Assembly: GCF_019175345.1 (NCBI RefSeq)
Contig: NZ_CP077717.1
Coordinates: 620,001 to 684,000, forward strand
Direction: 5' to 3'
DNA: 64,000 bases
Origin: Saccharolobus shibatae B12
GTDB taxonomy: Archaea; Thermoproteota; Thermoprotei_A; Sulfolobales; Sulfolobaceae
Made by a program: the position numbers and the translations under genes. This document shows positions 42,181 through 52,065 of the stretch, one piece after another (position 1 is the first letter of the stretch; each line of letters starts with the position of its first letter). The notes beneath the pieces are model-generated. The model made no database searches. It saw nothing but the letters and a program-made list of their open reading frames with translations, and was not told the DNA's origin.

Positions 42181-42742
42181 CTAGAATCTAGCGCCAATTC
42201 TTTGCATATCCCTATCATTGCTAATTAACTCACCAATCTTTTGCGATAAAAAGTAATGTATTGCGTCTTCAAAGTCCAATTTGAACTTCTCCACAATTTC
42301 TCTTACCTTTTCCAAATCACTAGTCTCTAAGTGAACTAAATTTATTTCGGCGTCTCGGAAGAAAGAAGATAATACTAGTACTTCTAGTAAGTCTATAGAT
42401 AGTATATTTGATAGATCTATATGAAAGTTAATTATACAATATTGACCTTAATGGGTACATGAGTTTTATTAGCTTAATGAATTTATTCCTTTTTATCTTA
42501 ATTTATAAGTAACTTATTAATGAATGATGAAGTGTAAGCCTTTTTCGGAAATCCTGATGCTCAATATTTCCTCTCGCTTTTAACTGTTAGTTTTTTCAAT
42601 ATTACAATTAATTGATATTAGGTAATTTCTCCGTGTAAATTTCATCTGTATTTTGAAACCATTCTTTTTCCCTTTGAAAATAATTAGGATGATCAGTTAG
42701 AAAATATACGAAAGCGTTCACGTCAAAATATCTCTTAACCAC
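42181..42742 (-). pseudogene. VapC toxin (PIN domain), broken
   Basis: An N-terminal piece starts at a GTG (42742) inside the end of the antitoxin gene: KRYFDVNAFVYFLTDHPNYF, with the first PIN aspartate, stopping near 42610. A C-terminal piece lies further on in another frame (DLSNILSIDLLEVLVLS, then KLDFEDAIHYFLSQKIGELI and SNDRDMQRIG) with later PIN acids, ending at 42181. The middle is lost or scrambled, so no toxin is made. It was a VapC of about 130 residues. Confidence 0.7.
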
Positions 42743-43005
42743 TTTTCACTCCTCTCTTTCAACGCCTCATTCAAAATTTCATCGATATCCATTCCTGCAA
42801 GTTTACTCCAATCAACTCTGAAATATCCAGCATATTTCTCTATATTTCTCTCCATTTTCTTTATAATAATTTCACCACTTTCATTTACAATTAGTCTAAC
42901 TGAATTGGAAATCTTTAGCTTGTCCCTTACTTCTTTTGGAATCACAATCCTTCCCTTTTCATCTACTCTTAATATATACTCATTTGATACCACTTGCTTT
43001 TCCAC
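42718..43005 (-). CDS. VapB antitoxin, AbrB-type
   Basis: A 95-residue protein. LRVDEKGRIVIPKEVRDKLKISNSVRLIVNESGEIIIKK is a clear SpoVT/AbrB DNA-binding domain. The C-terminal 45 residues (YFRVDWSKLAGMDIDEILNEAL) are the toxin-binding tail typical of VapB. The overlapping vapC that follows is broken, so this antitoxin has no local partner. It may still control other VapC toxins or only its own promoter. Confidence 0.85.
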   Translation of the reverse strand: MEKQVVSNEYILRVDEKGRIVIPKEVRDKLKISNSVRLIVNESGEIIIKKMERNIEKYAGYFRVDWSKLAGMDIDEILNEALKERSEKWLRDILT

Positions 43006-43065
43006 TACTATTTATATTGAACTTAATACTATAAAAGTTTTTAAAACGAAAAAGAATGGTTAACG

Positions 43066-44070
43066 TTAACTTTCTTGATATAACTTCCTCGCCTCATTAT
43101 ATATTCTCTCAACATTAGGTATTACAGTGTTCTCTAATGGTTCAGAGAAGGGTATTGGAACATCTGGAACTGCTAACCTAGCAATTGGTACCTTAAGGTC
43201 CTTTAATGCTTTAGCTTGTATTCTAAACGCTACTTCTCCCGTCATTCCATAACTCATATAATCCTCATCCACTATCAAAACCCTTCCAGTTTTCTTTGCA
43301 GACTTAACTATAGTCTCCTCATCTAAAGGTATTAATGTCCTTAAATCAATTATCTCAGTCGAAATTCCATCCCGTTGAAGCATTTCAGCAGCCCTCAAAC
43401 TCCTATGAACCATTAATCCTGCGGAAATTATTGTTAAGTCATTACCTTCTCTTCTTAAAACAGCCTTACCAAACTCAACCTCATAAGGCTCATCTGGGAC
43501 TTCCTCCTCTGTACCCTCAAAGGGTAAGAATGGTAATCCAGTTAATAATTTATGCCCAAACACTACGACGGGATTTGGATCTCTTAACGCCTTAGTTACT
43601 AAACCTTTAGCATCGTATGGTGTTGATGGTACTACAACCTTAAATCCAGGTAAGTGGGCAAACAAACCGTATAACACTTGAGAATGCTGAGATGAATCGC
43701 CATACCCTCCTCCTATTGCTGTTATTATAGTTACTGGCATTGGAAATTGCCCACCACTCATATAATAATTTTTGGCCATATGGTTGTACATTTGATCGAA
43801 TCCAGCTCCTAAGAAATCAACGAACATCAAGGAAACTACTGGATGTAAGCCAGCAGTTGCTGCGCCTACTGCCATTCCCATAAAAGTTTGCTCTGTTATT
43901 GGCGTGTCGAAAACCCTTTTTCTACCGAACTTCTCAAATAAACCCATTGTAAATCCAAACACTGCCCCCCAATACGTTACGTCCTCTCCTACCACCACAA
44001 TTCTGTCATTTCTTTCCATTTCCTGCTTTATCGCTTCTGCAATCGATTGTGCAATTCCCCTTATCTTCAT
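43066..44070 (-). CDS. 2-oxoacid dehydrogenase E1 component, beta subunit
   Basis: A 334-residue protein of the transketolase-like beta family: VVVGEDVTYWGAVFGFTMGLFEKFG, DTPITEQTFMGMAVGAA, then a C-terminal transketolase domain with GRVLIVDEDYMSYGMTGEVAFR. With the alpha subunit it decarboxylates a 2-oxoacid (pyruvate, branched-chain oxoacid or acetoin) using thiamine diphosphate. The stop of alpha overlaps the start of beta by four bases. No E2 or E3 gene is nearby, so the substrate and the acceptor are open. Sulfolobales mainly use ferredoxin oxidoreductases, so the physiological role is unclear. Confidence 0.85.
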   Translation of the reverse strand: MKIRGIAQSIAEAIKQEMERNDRIVVVGEDVTYWGAVFGFTMGLFEKFGRKRVFDTPITEQTFMGMAVGAATAGLHPVVSLMFVDFLGAGFDQMYNHMAKNYYMSGGQFPMPVTIITAIGGGYGDSSQHSQVLYGLFAHLPGFKVVVPSTPYDAKGLVTKALRDPNPVVVFGHKLLTGLPFLPFEGTEEEVPDEPYEVEFGKAVLRREGNDLTIISAGLMVHRSLRAAEMLQRDGISTEIIDLRTLIPLDEETIVKSAKKTGRVLIVDEDYMSYGMTGEVAFRIQAKALKDLKVPIARLAVPDVPIPFSEPLENTVIPNVERIYNEARKLYQES

Positions 44071-45104
44071 GCGAAGACACCCCTTAATGCCTCATTAGGG
44101 TCTGGATAGGGACTTCTGAGGGCGAAATCTATTGCATCTTGAACTTGCTTTCTAGCCTCTTCTCTTAATTTAGCTAGGATTTCGTTATCTGCATAGTTTA
44201 AACGTAATATTCGGTTCTCCAATCTCCTTATGGGATCTAGTGAACTCCACATCTCGACTTCCTCTTTAGTTCTATATTCCTCGCCATCTCCCTCAAAATG
44301 CCCCACATATCTATATGTCAGAGCTTCTATTAATGTAGGCCCGAAACCCTTTCTAGCCCTTTCAATCGCCTTCGTTGCAGTGGAATAGACGTCTATTACG
44401 TCCATTCCATCAACTAGATATGACGGAACGTTATATGCCAATCCTCTTTGATAGTGAAAGGTAGTTGACATTACCAAAGATTTAGGTGTGGAATCAGCGT
44501 ATTTATTGTCTTCTATAACTAATATTAATGGTAGTTCCCATGCACTTGCTATATTTAACGTTTCAGCGAAAGTGCCGTGATTTGCTGCTCCTTCACCTGC
44601 AAACGCTATAGCTACGTTATCCTTGCCAGAATATTTAAATGCGAAAGCTGCACCAGCAGCTTGAGGAAAAGATGCCCCTACAATACCACTACAAGCGAAG
44701 CTCTTAACCTTATCGAATAGGTGCATGTGTCCTCCTTTTCCTCTACAAAGTCCAGTTACCTTACCTAAGATCTCAGCTGCTAGCCTATTTAAATCCACGC
44801 CCTTCGCAATAGCATGATGATGAGGTCTATGAGTACTTACAACCACGTCTTCATCCCTAACTTGATATAACGTGCCTACAGCTACTGCCTCTTGACCTAT
44901 GGATAAGTGCATTTCTCCTCTAATTATACCAGAAGCCATACTGAAGGGATTCTTCCCCTCATGATATATTTTCCTTATTGTTTCCTCGAAATACCTTATA
45001 GTTAACATTCTCCTATACATAGTGAGTAGATCACTCGGTTTCAGCCCAGAACTTTCTATTAGATATGATAAGTCCTTTAATGAGGGTTCTGGTTTTATTA
45101 TCAT
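44067..45104 (-). CDS. 2-oxoacid dehydrogenase E1 component, alpha subunit
   Basis: A 345-residue protein. The thiamine diphosphate motif is FAGEGAANHGTFAETLNIASAWELPLILVIEDN (GEG... ending in N, as in E1 alpha/acetoin dehydrogenase). HLSIGQEAVAVG and RGKGGHMHLFD are other family signatures. It is first of the two-gene operon with E1 beta. The ATG has a T-rich promoter shared with the divergent aldo-keto reductase. Of the family it is nearest to the acetoin/branched-chain type, but this needs a tree. Confidence 0.85.
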   Translation of the reverse strand: MIIKPEPSLKDLSYLIESSGLKPSDLLTMYRRMLTIRYFEETIRKIYHEGKNPFSMASGIIRGEMHLSIGQEAVAVGTLYQVRDEDVVVSTHRPHHHAIAKGVDLNRLAAEILGKVTGLCRGKGGHMHLFDKVKSFACSGIVGASFPQAAGAAFAFKYSGKDNVAIAFAGEGAANHGTFAETLNIASAWELPLILVIEDNKYADSTPKSLVMSTTFHYQRGLAYNVPSYLVDGMDVIDVYSTATKAIERARKGFGPTLIEALTYRYVGHFEGDGEEYRTKEEVEMWSSLDPIRRLENRILRLNYADNEILAKLREEARKQVQDAIDFALRSPYPDPNEALRGVFA

Positions 45105-45205
45105 ATTAATAAATTAAATTACGTACTTATATCCTTTTCTTCCTATATTAGATATGATGTACATTAAGAAGCAATTTTTAAAAGGTACAAATTTAAGGTA
45201 TATTT

Positions 45206-46087
45206 ATGGAGAACGTTAAGAAATTTAAATACTTTACCGTATCGTCACTGGCTTTTGGAACCTGGAGAATTGGAGGAGGTTATTGGTACGCTTCTCATGA
45301 TAGAGATAACGAGTGGGTGAGCGCGATTCGTAAGGCGATTGAGCTAGGAATAAGGCTCATTGATACTGCCGAAATGTATGGAAATGGCCACGCTGAGGAA
45401 TTAGTAGGTGAGGCAATTAAGGGGTTTAATAGAGATGAGCTGTTTATAGTCTCCAAGGTTTGGCCTAGCCATGCTGATTATGATAATGTGATAAAGTCAG
45501 CTAAAAATAGTTCTAAAAGGCTAGGCACATACATCGACCTCTATTTACTTCACTCGCCTTCAAGAGTACCCATTTGCAAGACCATAAGTGCATTTGAGAA
45601 GTTAGTTGATGATGGTGTAATAAGGTATTTTGGCCTAAGCAATTTCGATGTAGATCAAATTGAGAGAGCTAGAGAGTGTGTTAGTAAATACGAGATTGTG
45701 GCAATTCAGAATCATTATAGCCTGCTAAATAGGGATGATGAGAGGAAGGCTTTAGCTTATGCAGAGAAAAATGGATTGATGTACATGGCATATACTCCAT
45801 TGGAAAATGGAATATTGGCGAGAAACGAGTTCTTAGCAAGTATAGGTAAGAAGTACAATAAGACTACTATTCAGGTAGCCTTAAACTGGTATATCACTGG
45901 TAGAAATAGTTTAATACCAATAGTTAAGGCTTCCAAAATACCCCACGTTGAAGAAGATGCTGGTGCAATGGGTTGGAGATTGTCGGAAGAAGATTGGAGG
46001 GAAATAGATGAGCATTTTAGAGAGAAGAGTTACTTTTTAGATAAATTCGTCTCGTCTCTGAAATCGATAAGACCTTGGTCTAGTTAA
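45206..46087 (+). CDS. Aldo/keto reductase
   Basis: A 293-residue TIM-barrel enzyme with the catalytic tetrad pattern: LIDTAEMYGNG (Asp, Tyr), FIVSKVWPSH (Lys, His), plus DLYLLHSP and FGLSNFDVDQI. It reduces aldehydes or ketones with NADPH. The natural substrate is not evident. It is divergent from the E1 genes and starts with a leaderless ATG. Confidence 0.9.
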   Translation: MENVKKFKYFTVSSLAFGTWRIGGGYWYASHDRDNEWVSAIRKAIELGIRLIDTAEMYGNGHAEELVGEAIKGFNRDELFIVSKVWPSHADYDNVIKSAKNSSKRLGTYIDLYLLHSPSRVPICKTISAFEKLVDDGVIRYFGLSNFDVDQIERARECVSKYEIVAIQNHYSLLNRDDERKALAYAEKNGLMYMAYTPLENGILARNEFLASIGKKYNKTTIQVALNWYITGRNSLIPIVKASKIPHVEEDAGAMGWRLSEEDWREIDEHFREKSYFLDKFVSSLKSIRPWSS

Positions 46088-46117
46088 TTTTAAAACCATT
46101 TAATAGAATTAATATCT

Positions 46118-46537
46118 ATGAAGAGAATCCTTGTTGGCTATGACGGTTCGGAAAACGCTGAGAGAGCATTAGATTTCGCAATAGAATTGGCTAGTAAATT
46201 TTCCGCTAGGCTATTTGTAGTAGAAGTTATAGACCTTACATTGTTTTATAATTCAGGAGTATTACCTCCACTAGAAGCTACTAAAAGCTTAGAAGAGAAA
46301 GCTAAGAAGGATGTTAAAAAAGCAATAGAAAAGGCTAAAAGCAAGGGTGTTGATGCAGAGGGTATTACTTTAGAGGGGGATCCAGCGCATTCTATTCTAG
46401 AGTTTGCTAAGGATAACCAAGTCGATGTAATAGTAATTGGGAGTAGAGGTTTATCAAAGGTTCAACGAATATTCCTAGGGAGTGTATCGAATAAAATTGT
46501 CCAAGAATCCAAGATTCCCGTAATTGTAGTTAAGTAA
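46118..46537 (+). CDS. Universal stress protein (UspA family)
   Basis: A 139-residue alpha/beta protein with the ATP-binding G-x2-G-x9-GS signature (GSRGLSKVQRIFLGSVSNKI) and the N-terminal ILVGYDGSENAERAL. The usual length is about 140. It follows the reductase by 30 bases and may be co-transcribed. UspA proteins form dimers and respond to starvation or stress; no specific role is shown here. Confidence 0.9.
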   Translation: MKRILVGYDGSENAERALDFAIELASKFSARLFVVEVIDLTLFYNSGVLPPLEATKSLEEKAKKDVKKAIEKAKSKGVDAEGITLEGDPAHSILEFAKDNQVDVIVIGSRGLSKVQRIFLGSVSNKIVQESKIPVIVVK

Positions 46538-46564
46538 ATAAGGAGCGAATTCAAATTATTTTTT

Positions 46565-46921
46565 ATGTTTGGAAAGCTAGTAGCAGTTATTGATAAGCTT
46601 AATGAAGGTAACGTTATAGAAGCCGGTAATGAGTTACTATCAATAGCAAAGGATTATGAGGATCAAGATAAGATAATAGATCTGCTAGCTGAAATAGAGA
46701 AAGAGATAAAGGAATTTAGAAGTAGTAATGACTTTTTACATAGAGATGATTCCCCTTTTATGGAAATGGTTAAGAAAAGTATGGAAGAGATGAGAGTATG
46801 TAGGGAGAACAAATTGAAAGCGTTAATACTCCATACGCTCTACATAATTAGTAATGGGAATGAGATATTATTGAACATGATAAAAAAAGCAAATATAGGA
46901 AAGCCAAACACATATATATGA
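46565..46921 (+). CDS. Hypothetical helical protein
   Basis: A 118-residue, all-helical, charged protein with no recognised motif. It stands between the UspA gene and the flavoprotein gene in the same direction with gaps under 30 bases, so it may be part of their operon. No export signal or membrane segment. Confidence 0.6.
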   Translation: MFGKLVAVIDKLNEGNVIEAGNELLSIAKDYEDQDKIIDLLAEIEKEIKEFRSSNDFLHRDDSPFMEMVKKSMEEMRVCRENKLKALILHTLYIISNGNEILLNMIKKANIGKPNTYI

Positions 46922-46940
46922 CCTTTCAAAATATAATAGT

Positions 46941-48164
46941 GTGAGCTTCGACGCTGATGTTATAATTGTTGGGGGAGGATTAGCTGGACTTTCTGCGGCA
47001 ATTACTGCTAATAGAGAAGGGCTCTCAACAATTGTGTTAGAAAGGGGAGAATATTCTGGAAGTAAGAACGTTTCTGGAGGAAGAATGTACGTCCACGTAT
47101 TATCACAACTATTTCCAGATGCCTTAGAGAGAGCACCCTTAGAAAGACCGGTAACTAAAGAAACGTATGAGATTTATTGTGAGGAAGGAAAGAAGGTCAC
47201 TTTTTCATTCCAACATAAAACTAAAAATAGTTATACTGTGTTAAGGGCTAAGTTTGATCAATGGTTGGCTAAAGAAGGTGAAAATGAGGGAGTATTGATC
47301 TCTTATTCTACGCTCGTAACTAATGCTAGAAGGGAAAGCGATTACGTGGTAATAGAGACAAATAGAGGTGAACTTAAGGCACCTCTGGTCATAGATGCTG
47401 GTGGAGTAACCGCTCCAATATCCAGATTCTTAGGGATTAAAAAACTAGAACCCAAAACATTAATGTTAGGAGTTAAAGAGGTATTGGATATTAAACCAGA
47501 TATGCCAGAAGATGAGGGTGAGGCTAGAACTATAATGGGATTGATAGGAAATTTGAAAGGAGGAGGTTTCGTTTACACAAATAAAGATACATTGTCCGTA
47601 GGTGTTACAATAAAAGTTGAATCGTTATATAATTCTAGCATACCATCACATGAAATCGTGGAAAGATTTAGGGAATCGCTAGGCTTAAACGGGAATATCT
47701 TAGAGTATTCCGCCCATTTAATTCCATATTACGGTTATGATAAGATAGGTAAGATTCACGATAAGAATTTAATCTTAGTAGGTGATGCGGCTGGATTTCT
47801 AATAAATGATGGATTCAACATTAGAGGAATGGATTTGGCAATAGGTTCTGGAATTATTGCTGGAAAGGCTGCCAAGAAGATCAAGGAACTTAATGATTAC
47901 AGTAGAACTGACATCTATTACGAGATGCTCAAAGAATCATTTGTACTAAGGGATATGAAAACTGCTTTAAGGTCTTTTAGTGTGTTAAGTGAGGAGGAGA
48001 TTTTCACTAAATACCCTAAGGTTATTTGCAATGTTCTAAGCAAGTTATTTACAGTAACAAGGGATGGAAAGGAGAGGCCAATTAACGTTTTGCTTCAGGA
48101 AAGTAAAAGCGAAAACGTAAATACTACGAAGATGTTAACTGATATTATGAGGTTGTTTATATGA
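46941..48164 (+). CDS. fixC: FixC-like electron-transfer flavoprotein:quinone oxidoreductase
   Basis: A 407-residue FAD enzyme. VIIVGGGLAGLSAAITANREG is the N-terminal dinucleotide motif with a Glu (LERGE) after the second strand. LILVGDAAGFLINDGFNIRGMDLAIGSG is the FAD-pyrophosphate GD motif of the FixC/ETF-QO family. The start is GTG at 46941. It overlaps the FixX gene by four bases. The protein takes electrons from electron-transfer flavoprotein and passes them to quinone with FixX. EtfB and EtfA are encoded 12 kb downstream. Confidence 0.9.
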   Translation: MSFDADVIIVGGGLAGLSAAITANREGLSTIVLERGEYSGSKNVSGGRMYVHVLSQLFPDALERAPLERPVTKETYEIYCEEGKKVTFSFQHKTKNSYTVLRAKFDQWLAKEGENEGVLISYSTLVTNARRESDYVVIETNRGELKAPLVIDAGGVTAPISRFLGIKKLEPKTLMLGVKEVLDIKPDMPEDEGEARTIMGLIGNLKGGGFVYTNKDTLSVGVTIKVESLYNSSIPSHEIVERFRESLGLNGNILEYSAHLIPYYGYDKIGKIHDKNLILVGDAAGFLINDGFNIRGMDLAIGSGIIAGKAAKKIKELNDYSRTDIYYEMLKESFVLRDMKTALRSFSVLSEEEIFTKYPKVICNVLSKLFTVTRDGKERPINVLLQESKSENVNTTKMLTDIMRLFI

Positions 48165-48430
48165 TGGATCTCCTAAAGAGATTATCATTAAACAAGTATA
48201 ATGTAGATAGAACCACTCATATAGAAGTAAATACTGACATCTGCCTAACCTGTAAAGATAAGCCTTGCACTAAAGTTTGCCCTGCTGGAACCTATGAACC
48301 TTCCCCAGATGGGAGAATTATAGTGCATTATGAGAGATGCTTAGAATGCGGTGCCGCATTGGTTGCATGTCCCTATGGTGCCATAAAGTTCCACTTTCCA
48401 GAAGGAGGTATAAGCTATAAATATGGATAG
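48161..48430 (+). CDS. fixX: FixX-like ferredoxin
   Basis: An 89-residue protein with CLTCKDKPCTKVCP and then CLECGAALVACPYG, as in FixX proteins that complete the Fe-S half of ETF-QO. The second motif is reduced compared with a normal ferredoxin, so one [4Fe-4S] cluster is expected. The overlap with fixC (ATGATGG) shows coupled translation. Confidence 0.9.
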   Translation: MMDLLKRLSLNKYNVDRTTHIEVNTDICLTCKDKPCTKVCPAGTYEPSPDGRIIVHYERCLECGAALVACPYGAIKFHFPEGGISYKYG

Positions 48431-48447
48431 GTTTTTCATTTCAAATT

Positions 48448-49497
48448 GTGGATTTGTTAATAGTTAATCATAGGGACTTAAGGCATAATAAAGCTGGAGG
48501 AGCCGAACAAGTAATTTACGAGGTATCTAGAAGATTAGTAAAGAAAGGAGTTAGTGTAACGTGGCTTTCCGAAGAGGTAAAGGGGTTACCCAAGGAAGAG
48601 GAGATTGAAAATATTAGAATAATGAGGAGGGGAAATTCACTCACCTTACACCTTTATGCGCCAGTAGAAGCGAGGAAACATGAGATTGTCATTGATAGTG
48701 TAGCCCACGCTGTACCATTCTATTCTTACCTAGTAAATAAGAACGCAATTGCATTGGTACATCACGTTCATCAAGATGTAGTGAAATACGAGTTAAACCC
48801 AATAATGGCTAGGACTGTAGCCTTTTACGAGAGGAGTGTAGGTAATTATAAGAATATTATTGCAGTTTCCAACACTACCAAAAGGGATTTAGTGGAGAGG
48901 TTGAAGGTCAGAGAGGATAAGATAGAGGTTATCCATAACGGAATTGACCATAGCGTTTACAAGCCCGGCAAGAAGTCAAGTGAGCCAACAATTCTTTGGA
49001 TAGGAAGACTAAAGAAATATAAGAATCCGTTAGATGCCATAGAGATCGCTAAGAGAGTTAAGGCCAAGCTGATTATGGCCGGGGGAGGAGATCTGGAAAA
49101 AGAGGTAATCGAGAAAATAAAGAATGTTAACGGTGAATATCTTGGGAGAGTTAGTGAAGAAGATAAGATAAGACTATACCAGTCAGCGTGGATTGTAATA
49201 GTAACTTCATTCATTGAGGGTTGGAGCATGGTTACGATTGAGGCTAATGCATGCGGAACCCCAGTAGTTGCCTATGATAAAGGATCCCTGCCTGAAATCA
49301 TAAGGAATGGTGTGAATGGGTATATAGTGGAATATAAGAATATTGAGAGAATGAGCAAGATAATAAATGAGTTAATAGGAAATGAGGAACGGATTAAGGA
49401 ACTATGGAAAAGCAGCTATCAAGAATCTTTAAACTACAACTGGGACAAGAGTTCTGAGAAATATTACAATTACTTGATTCGTAAAGCATCAGATTAA
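48448..49497 (+). CDS. GT4-family glycosyltransferase
   Basis: A 349-residue GT-B enzyme: an N-terminal GGAEQVIYEVSRRLVKKG region, IEVIHNGIDHSVYKPG in the linker, and the E-x7-E nucleotide-sugar site (FIEGWSMVTIEANACGTPVVAY, where the two Glu are eight apart). GT4 enzymes add sugars to lipids, proteins or polysaccharides. The acceptor is unknown. The first codon is TTG or ATT-like near 48448, in a leaderless setting. Confidence 0.85.
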   Translation: MDLLIVNHRDLRHNKAGGAEQVIYEVSRRLVKKGVSVTWLSEEVKGLPKEEEIENIRIMRRGNSLTLHLYAPVEARKHEIVIDSVAHAVPFYSYLVNKNAIALVHHVHQDVVKYELNPIMARTVAFYERSVGNYKNIIAVSNTTKRDLVERLKVREDKIEVIHNGIDHSVYKPGKKSSEPTILWIGRLKKYKNPLDAIEIAKRVKAKLIMAGGGDLEKEVIEKIKNVNGEYLGRVSEEDKIRLYQSAWIVIVTSFIEGWSMVTIEANACGTPVVAYDKGSLPEIIRNGVNGYIVEYKNIERMSKIINELIGNEERIKELWKSSYQESLNYNWDKSSEKYYNYLIRKASD

Positions 49498-49522
49498 TTT
49501 ATAGGAATGATAATAATAATTT

Positions 49523-51118
49523 ATGGGCAAAACAACATCTGAGCTTCTAATTGAAGCCATTTCCTCACAAGTAACTGACGTATTTGGAATACCAGGGACC
49601 CATGGTTTATCGTTATATGAGGAGCTCAGAAAGAGGGTAAGTAACGGGGAGATAAGATATTACATGCCCAGATTAGAGTATGGAGGAGCTATTATGACAG
49701 ATTATTACGCTAGATTAAAGGGAAATGTTGGAGTCTTCATGTCAGTTAATGGTCCGGGCTTTACTAATTCCTTGACTGGTTTAGTTGAGGCTTATTCTGA
49801 AGGCTCACCCCTTGTACTAATCTCCCTCAATAAGGAATTTAAATATAGGCATAGGAAGCAACTCCACGATTCTGGGTATTATGACTTACAATTAGAAATG
49901 GCCAGACAAGCGACAAAGGCCTCTTTTAGAATTTACTCCCCAGAAGACGTTCCAATTATAATGGAGCGAGCTTTTAGAATAGCCCTAGAAGACAAGATGG
50001 GACCAGTTTACATTGAAGTTCCGGTTGATCTACTAGAAGAAAAGAGTAATATTGAAGATTATAAAGCTAGTAAGAGGATTCATAGAACATTAGTTTACCC
50101 TACAAAAGAGGAAATAAGGGAAGCATTAAATTTCCTAAGCGAATGCTCGAAACCAATTCTACTTTTAGGTTATGGTGCATCAAGATCGAACATCATAAGT
50201 TACATTGACAAGTTGGGAATTCCAGTGTTGACTACCATTAGAGGGAAAGGGAGTATTCCGGAAAATCATCCTTTATATGCTGGAACAATATTTAACCTTA
50301 GTGAAATACCCGGAGATTGCCTCATAGCAATAGGGACGTCATTTAACGATCTCGAAACTAGTAGATGGAGTATTAAATTGCCGAGAAAGATACTCCACGT
50401 GGATCCAGACGTAAATGTATTTAACACCTCCTTTAATGCAGAAGTTACCATAAAGGCTAGTGCTGAAGCTTTTCTAGAAGAGATAGTTGAGAAGGTAAAT
50501 TTGCCCAAATGGAGTTATGAAGTAGATGAAAAAACCAATATAGAAAGTAGTAGCAGCGGAATAACTCATGACTACTTAGCCAAGGTTTTAGATGAGACGT
50601 TAAGTGAGGACAGAGTTATAATTGCTGACGCAGGTACCAATCAGGTTATGGCAATGGATATAAAAGTATATAGGTCTAATTCGTACTTTAATTCCCTTAT
50701 CTTTAACGCGATGGGATCAGCCATTCCAGCTGGCATAGGAGCCAAAATTGCGTCTCCAGAGAGGCAAATAGTAAGTATTATAGGAGATCTAGGGTTTCAA
50801 GGGTGTTTAAACGAGTTAATTACAGCAGTCCAATATAAGGTTAACTTCTTAACAGTATTAGTAGAGGATGGCGTACAGCATTTTCTAAGATTAAATCAGA
50901 AAATGAGATATGGGAATACCTTCGCAACTGATGTGTTTCAAATTGATTACACTAAGGTTATGGAGGGAATTGGGGTTAACGTAATTGAGGTAAAGGATAG
51001 GGAAGATCTTAAGAAAAGTGCAGAAGAAGCTGTTGGATTATCTCTTAAGAGTCCAACAGTTCTAAGAGTCCACGTTAGCCCTAATAGTATACCTTCTAGA
51101 TTGTTAATGAAAAGATAG
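49523..51118 (+). CDS. Thiamine-diphosphate enzyme, acetolactate synthase-like
   Basis: A 531-residue protein with the three domains of the decarboxylase/acetolactate synthase family: an N-terminal domain with the catalytic Glu in MPRLEYGGAIMTDYYAR, a central domain with LLGYGAS and GKGSIPENHPLYAGT, and a C-terminal domain with the GD-x-GFQ diphosphate site (IIGDLGFQGCLNEL). It lacks the partner regulatory subunit gene, so it is probably a catabolic enzyme (such as benzoylformate- or oxalyl-type) rather than the biosynthetic synthase. The neighbouring FAH-family gene fits a catabolic unit. Confidence 0.8.
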   Translation: MGKTTSELLIEAISSQVTDVFGIPGTHGLSLYEELRKRVSNGEIRYYMPRLEYGGAIMTDYYARLKGNVGVFMSVNGPGFTNSLTGLVEAYSEGSPLVLISLNKEFKYRHRKQLHDSGYYDLQLEMARQATKASFRIYSPEDVPIIMERAFRIALEDKMGPVYIEVPVDLLEEKSNIEDYKASKRIHRTLVYPTKEEIREALNFLSECSKPILLLGYGASRSNIISYIDKLGIPVLTTIRGKGSIPENHPLYAGTIFNLSEIPGDCLIAIGTSFNDLETSRWSIKLPRKILHVDPDVNVFNTSFNAEVTIKASAEAFLEEIVEKVNLPKWSYEVDEKTNIESSSSGITHDYLAKVLDETLSEDRVIIADAGTNQVMAMDIKVYRSNSYFNSLIFNAMGSAIPAGIGAKIASPERQIVSIIGDLGFQGCLNELITAVQYKVNFLTVLVEDGVQHFLRLNQKMRYGNTFATDVFQIDYTKVMEGIGVNVIEVKDREDLKKSAEEAVGLSLKSPTVLRVHVSPNSIPSRLLMKR

Positions 51119-51148
51119 TTATTTATATTAAAATAAGGTATTTTACTT

Positions 51149-52063
51149 ATGGTTAAGATAGTACTATTTTCTCCAACTCCTAATGATTTTAAGAGAGTTG
51201 GTGTATATGAAAATGGTAAGATCATTGACCTTGTAAAGGCTTACGAATTATTGTACGACGCTAAGCCCCCAAATTGGTTTTACGATACTAAGGGTTTAAT
51301 TGAAGGTGGAGATGGAGCGATGTTAATGATAAAAACTGTTTTGGACACTTTAAGGGGTAGTGAAGATAAAGTGTCTTATGACCCAGAGAAGATCTTCTAT
51401 TACCCGCCAATTACAAATCCAGAGAAGATCTTCCTATTAGCCGTTAATTACAAGGCTCATGGTAAGGAGACTAACAATGAGCCACCTAAGGAACCTTACA
51501 TATTTACCAAGTTCTCAAATGCGTTAATTGGCCACAATCAACCAATATTATATCCAAAGGCTTCAAATAAGGTTGACTACGAGGTTGAGCTTGCAGTTAT
51601 AATTGGGAAAAAAGGGAAGTATATAAGAAAAGAAAGAGCCTCTGATTACGTATTTGGTTACACAGTATTTAATGATATTAGTTATAGGGATAAACAATTT
51701 CCATCAGAAATGCCCTACGGTATGAGATGGGTTCACGGTAAAGGTATGGACACTGGAGCTCCAATGGGGCCATGGATAGTTACCAAAGACGAAATACCGA
51801 ACCCCTATGAATTGAGATTAACTTTAAGGGTTAACGGCGAGGTTAAGCAGGATGCTTACGCTGAGGATATGATATTCAAGATTGACGAAATAATTGAGTA
51901 CTTATCAAATGGTATAACACTTAAGCCTGGAGATGTAATATCAACTGGAACTCCTCCCGGAGTCGGATTAGCTACGGGTAAATTTTTGAAACCTGGCGAT
52001 GTGATTGAAGCTGAGATAAGTAAGATAGGTGTCTTGAGGAATTATTTAGTAAAAGAGGAATAA
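51149..52063 (+). CDS. Fumarylacetoacetate hydrolase (FAH) family enzyme
   Basis: A 304-residue protein with the FAH metal-site pattern: [16 protein letters not shown] (E-x-E) and [16 protein letters not shown], then [14 protein letters not shown], and near the end [13 protein letters not shown]. Family members act on 2-oxo acids and related ketones; in Sulfolobus one is 2-keto-3-deoxy-D-arabinonate dehydratase. Which substrate applies here cannot be told. It is 30 bases after the ThDP enzyme, in the same direction. Confidence 0.85.
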   Translation: MVKIVLFSPTPNDFKRVGVYENGKIIDLVKAYELLYDAKPPNWFYDTKGLIEGGDGAMLMIKTVLDTLRGSEDKVSYDPEKIFYYPPITNPEKIFLLAVNYKAHGKETNNEPPKEPYIFTKFSNALIGHNQPILYPKASNKVDYEVELAVIIGKKGKYIRKERASDYVFGYTVFNDISYRDKQFPSEMPYGMRWVHGKGMDTGAPMGPWIVTKDEIPNPYELRLTLRVNGEVKQDAYAEDMIFKIDEIIEYLSNGITLKPGDVISTGTPPGVGLATGKFLKPGDVIEAEISKIGVLRNYLVKEE

Positions 52064-52065
52064 AA

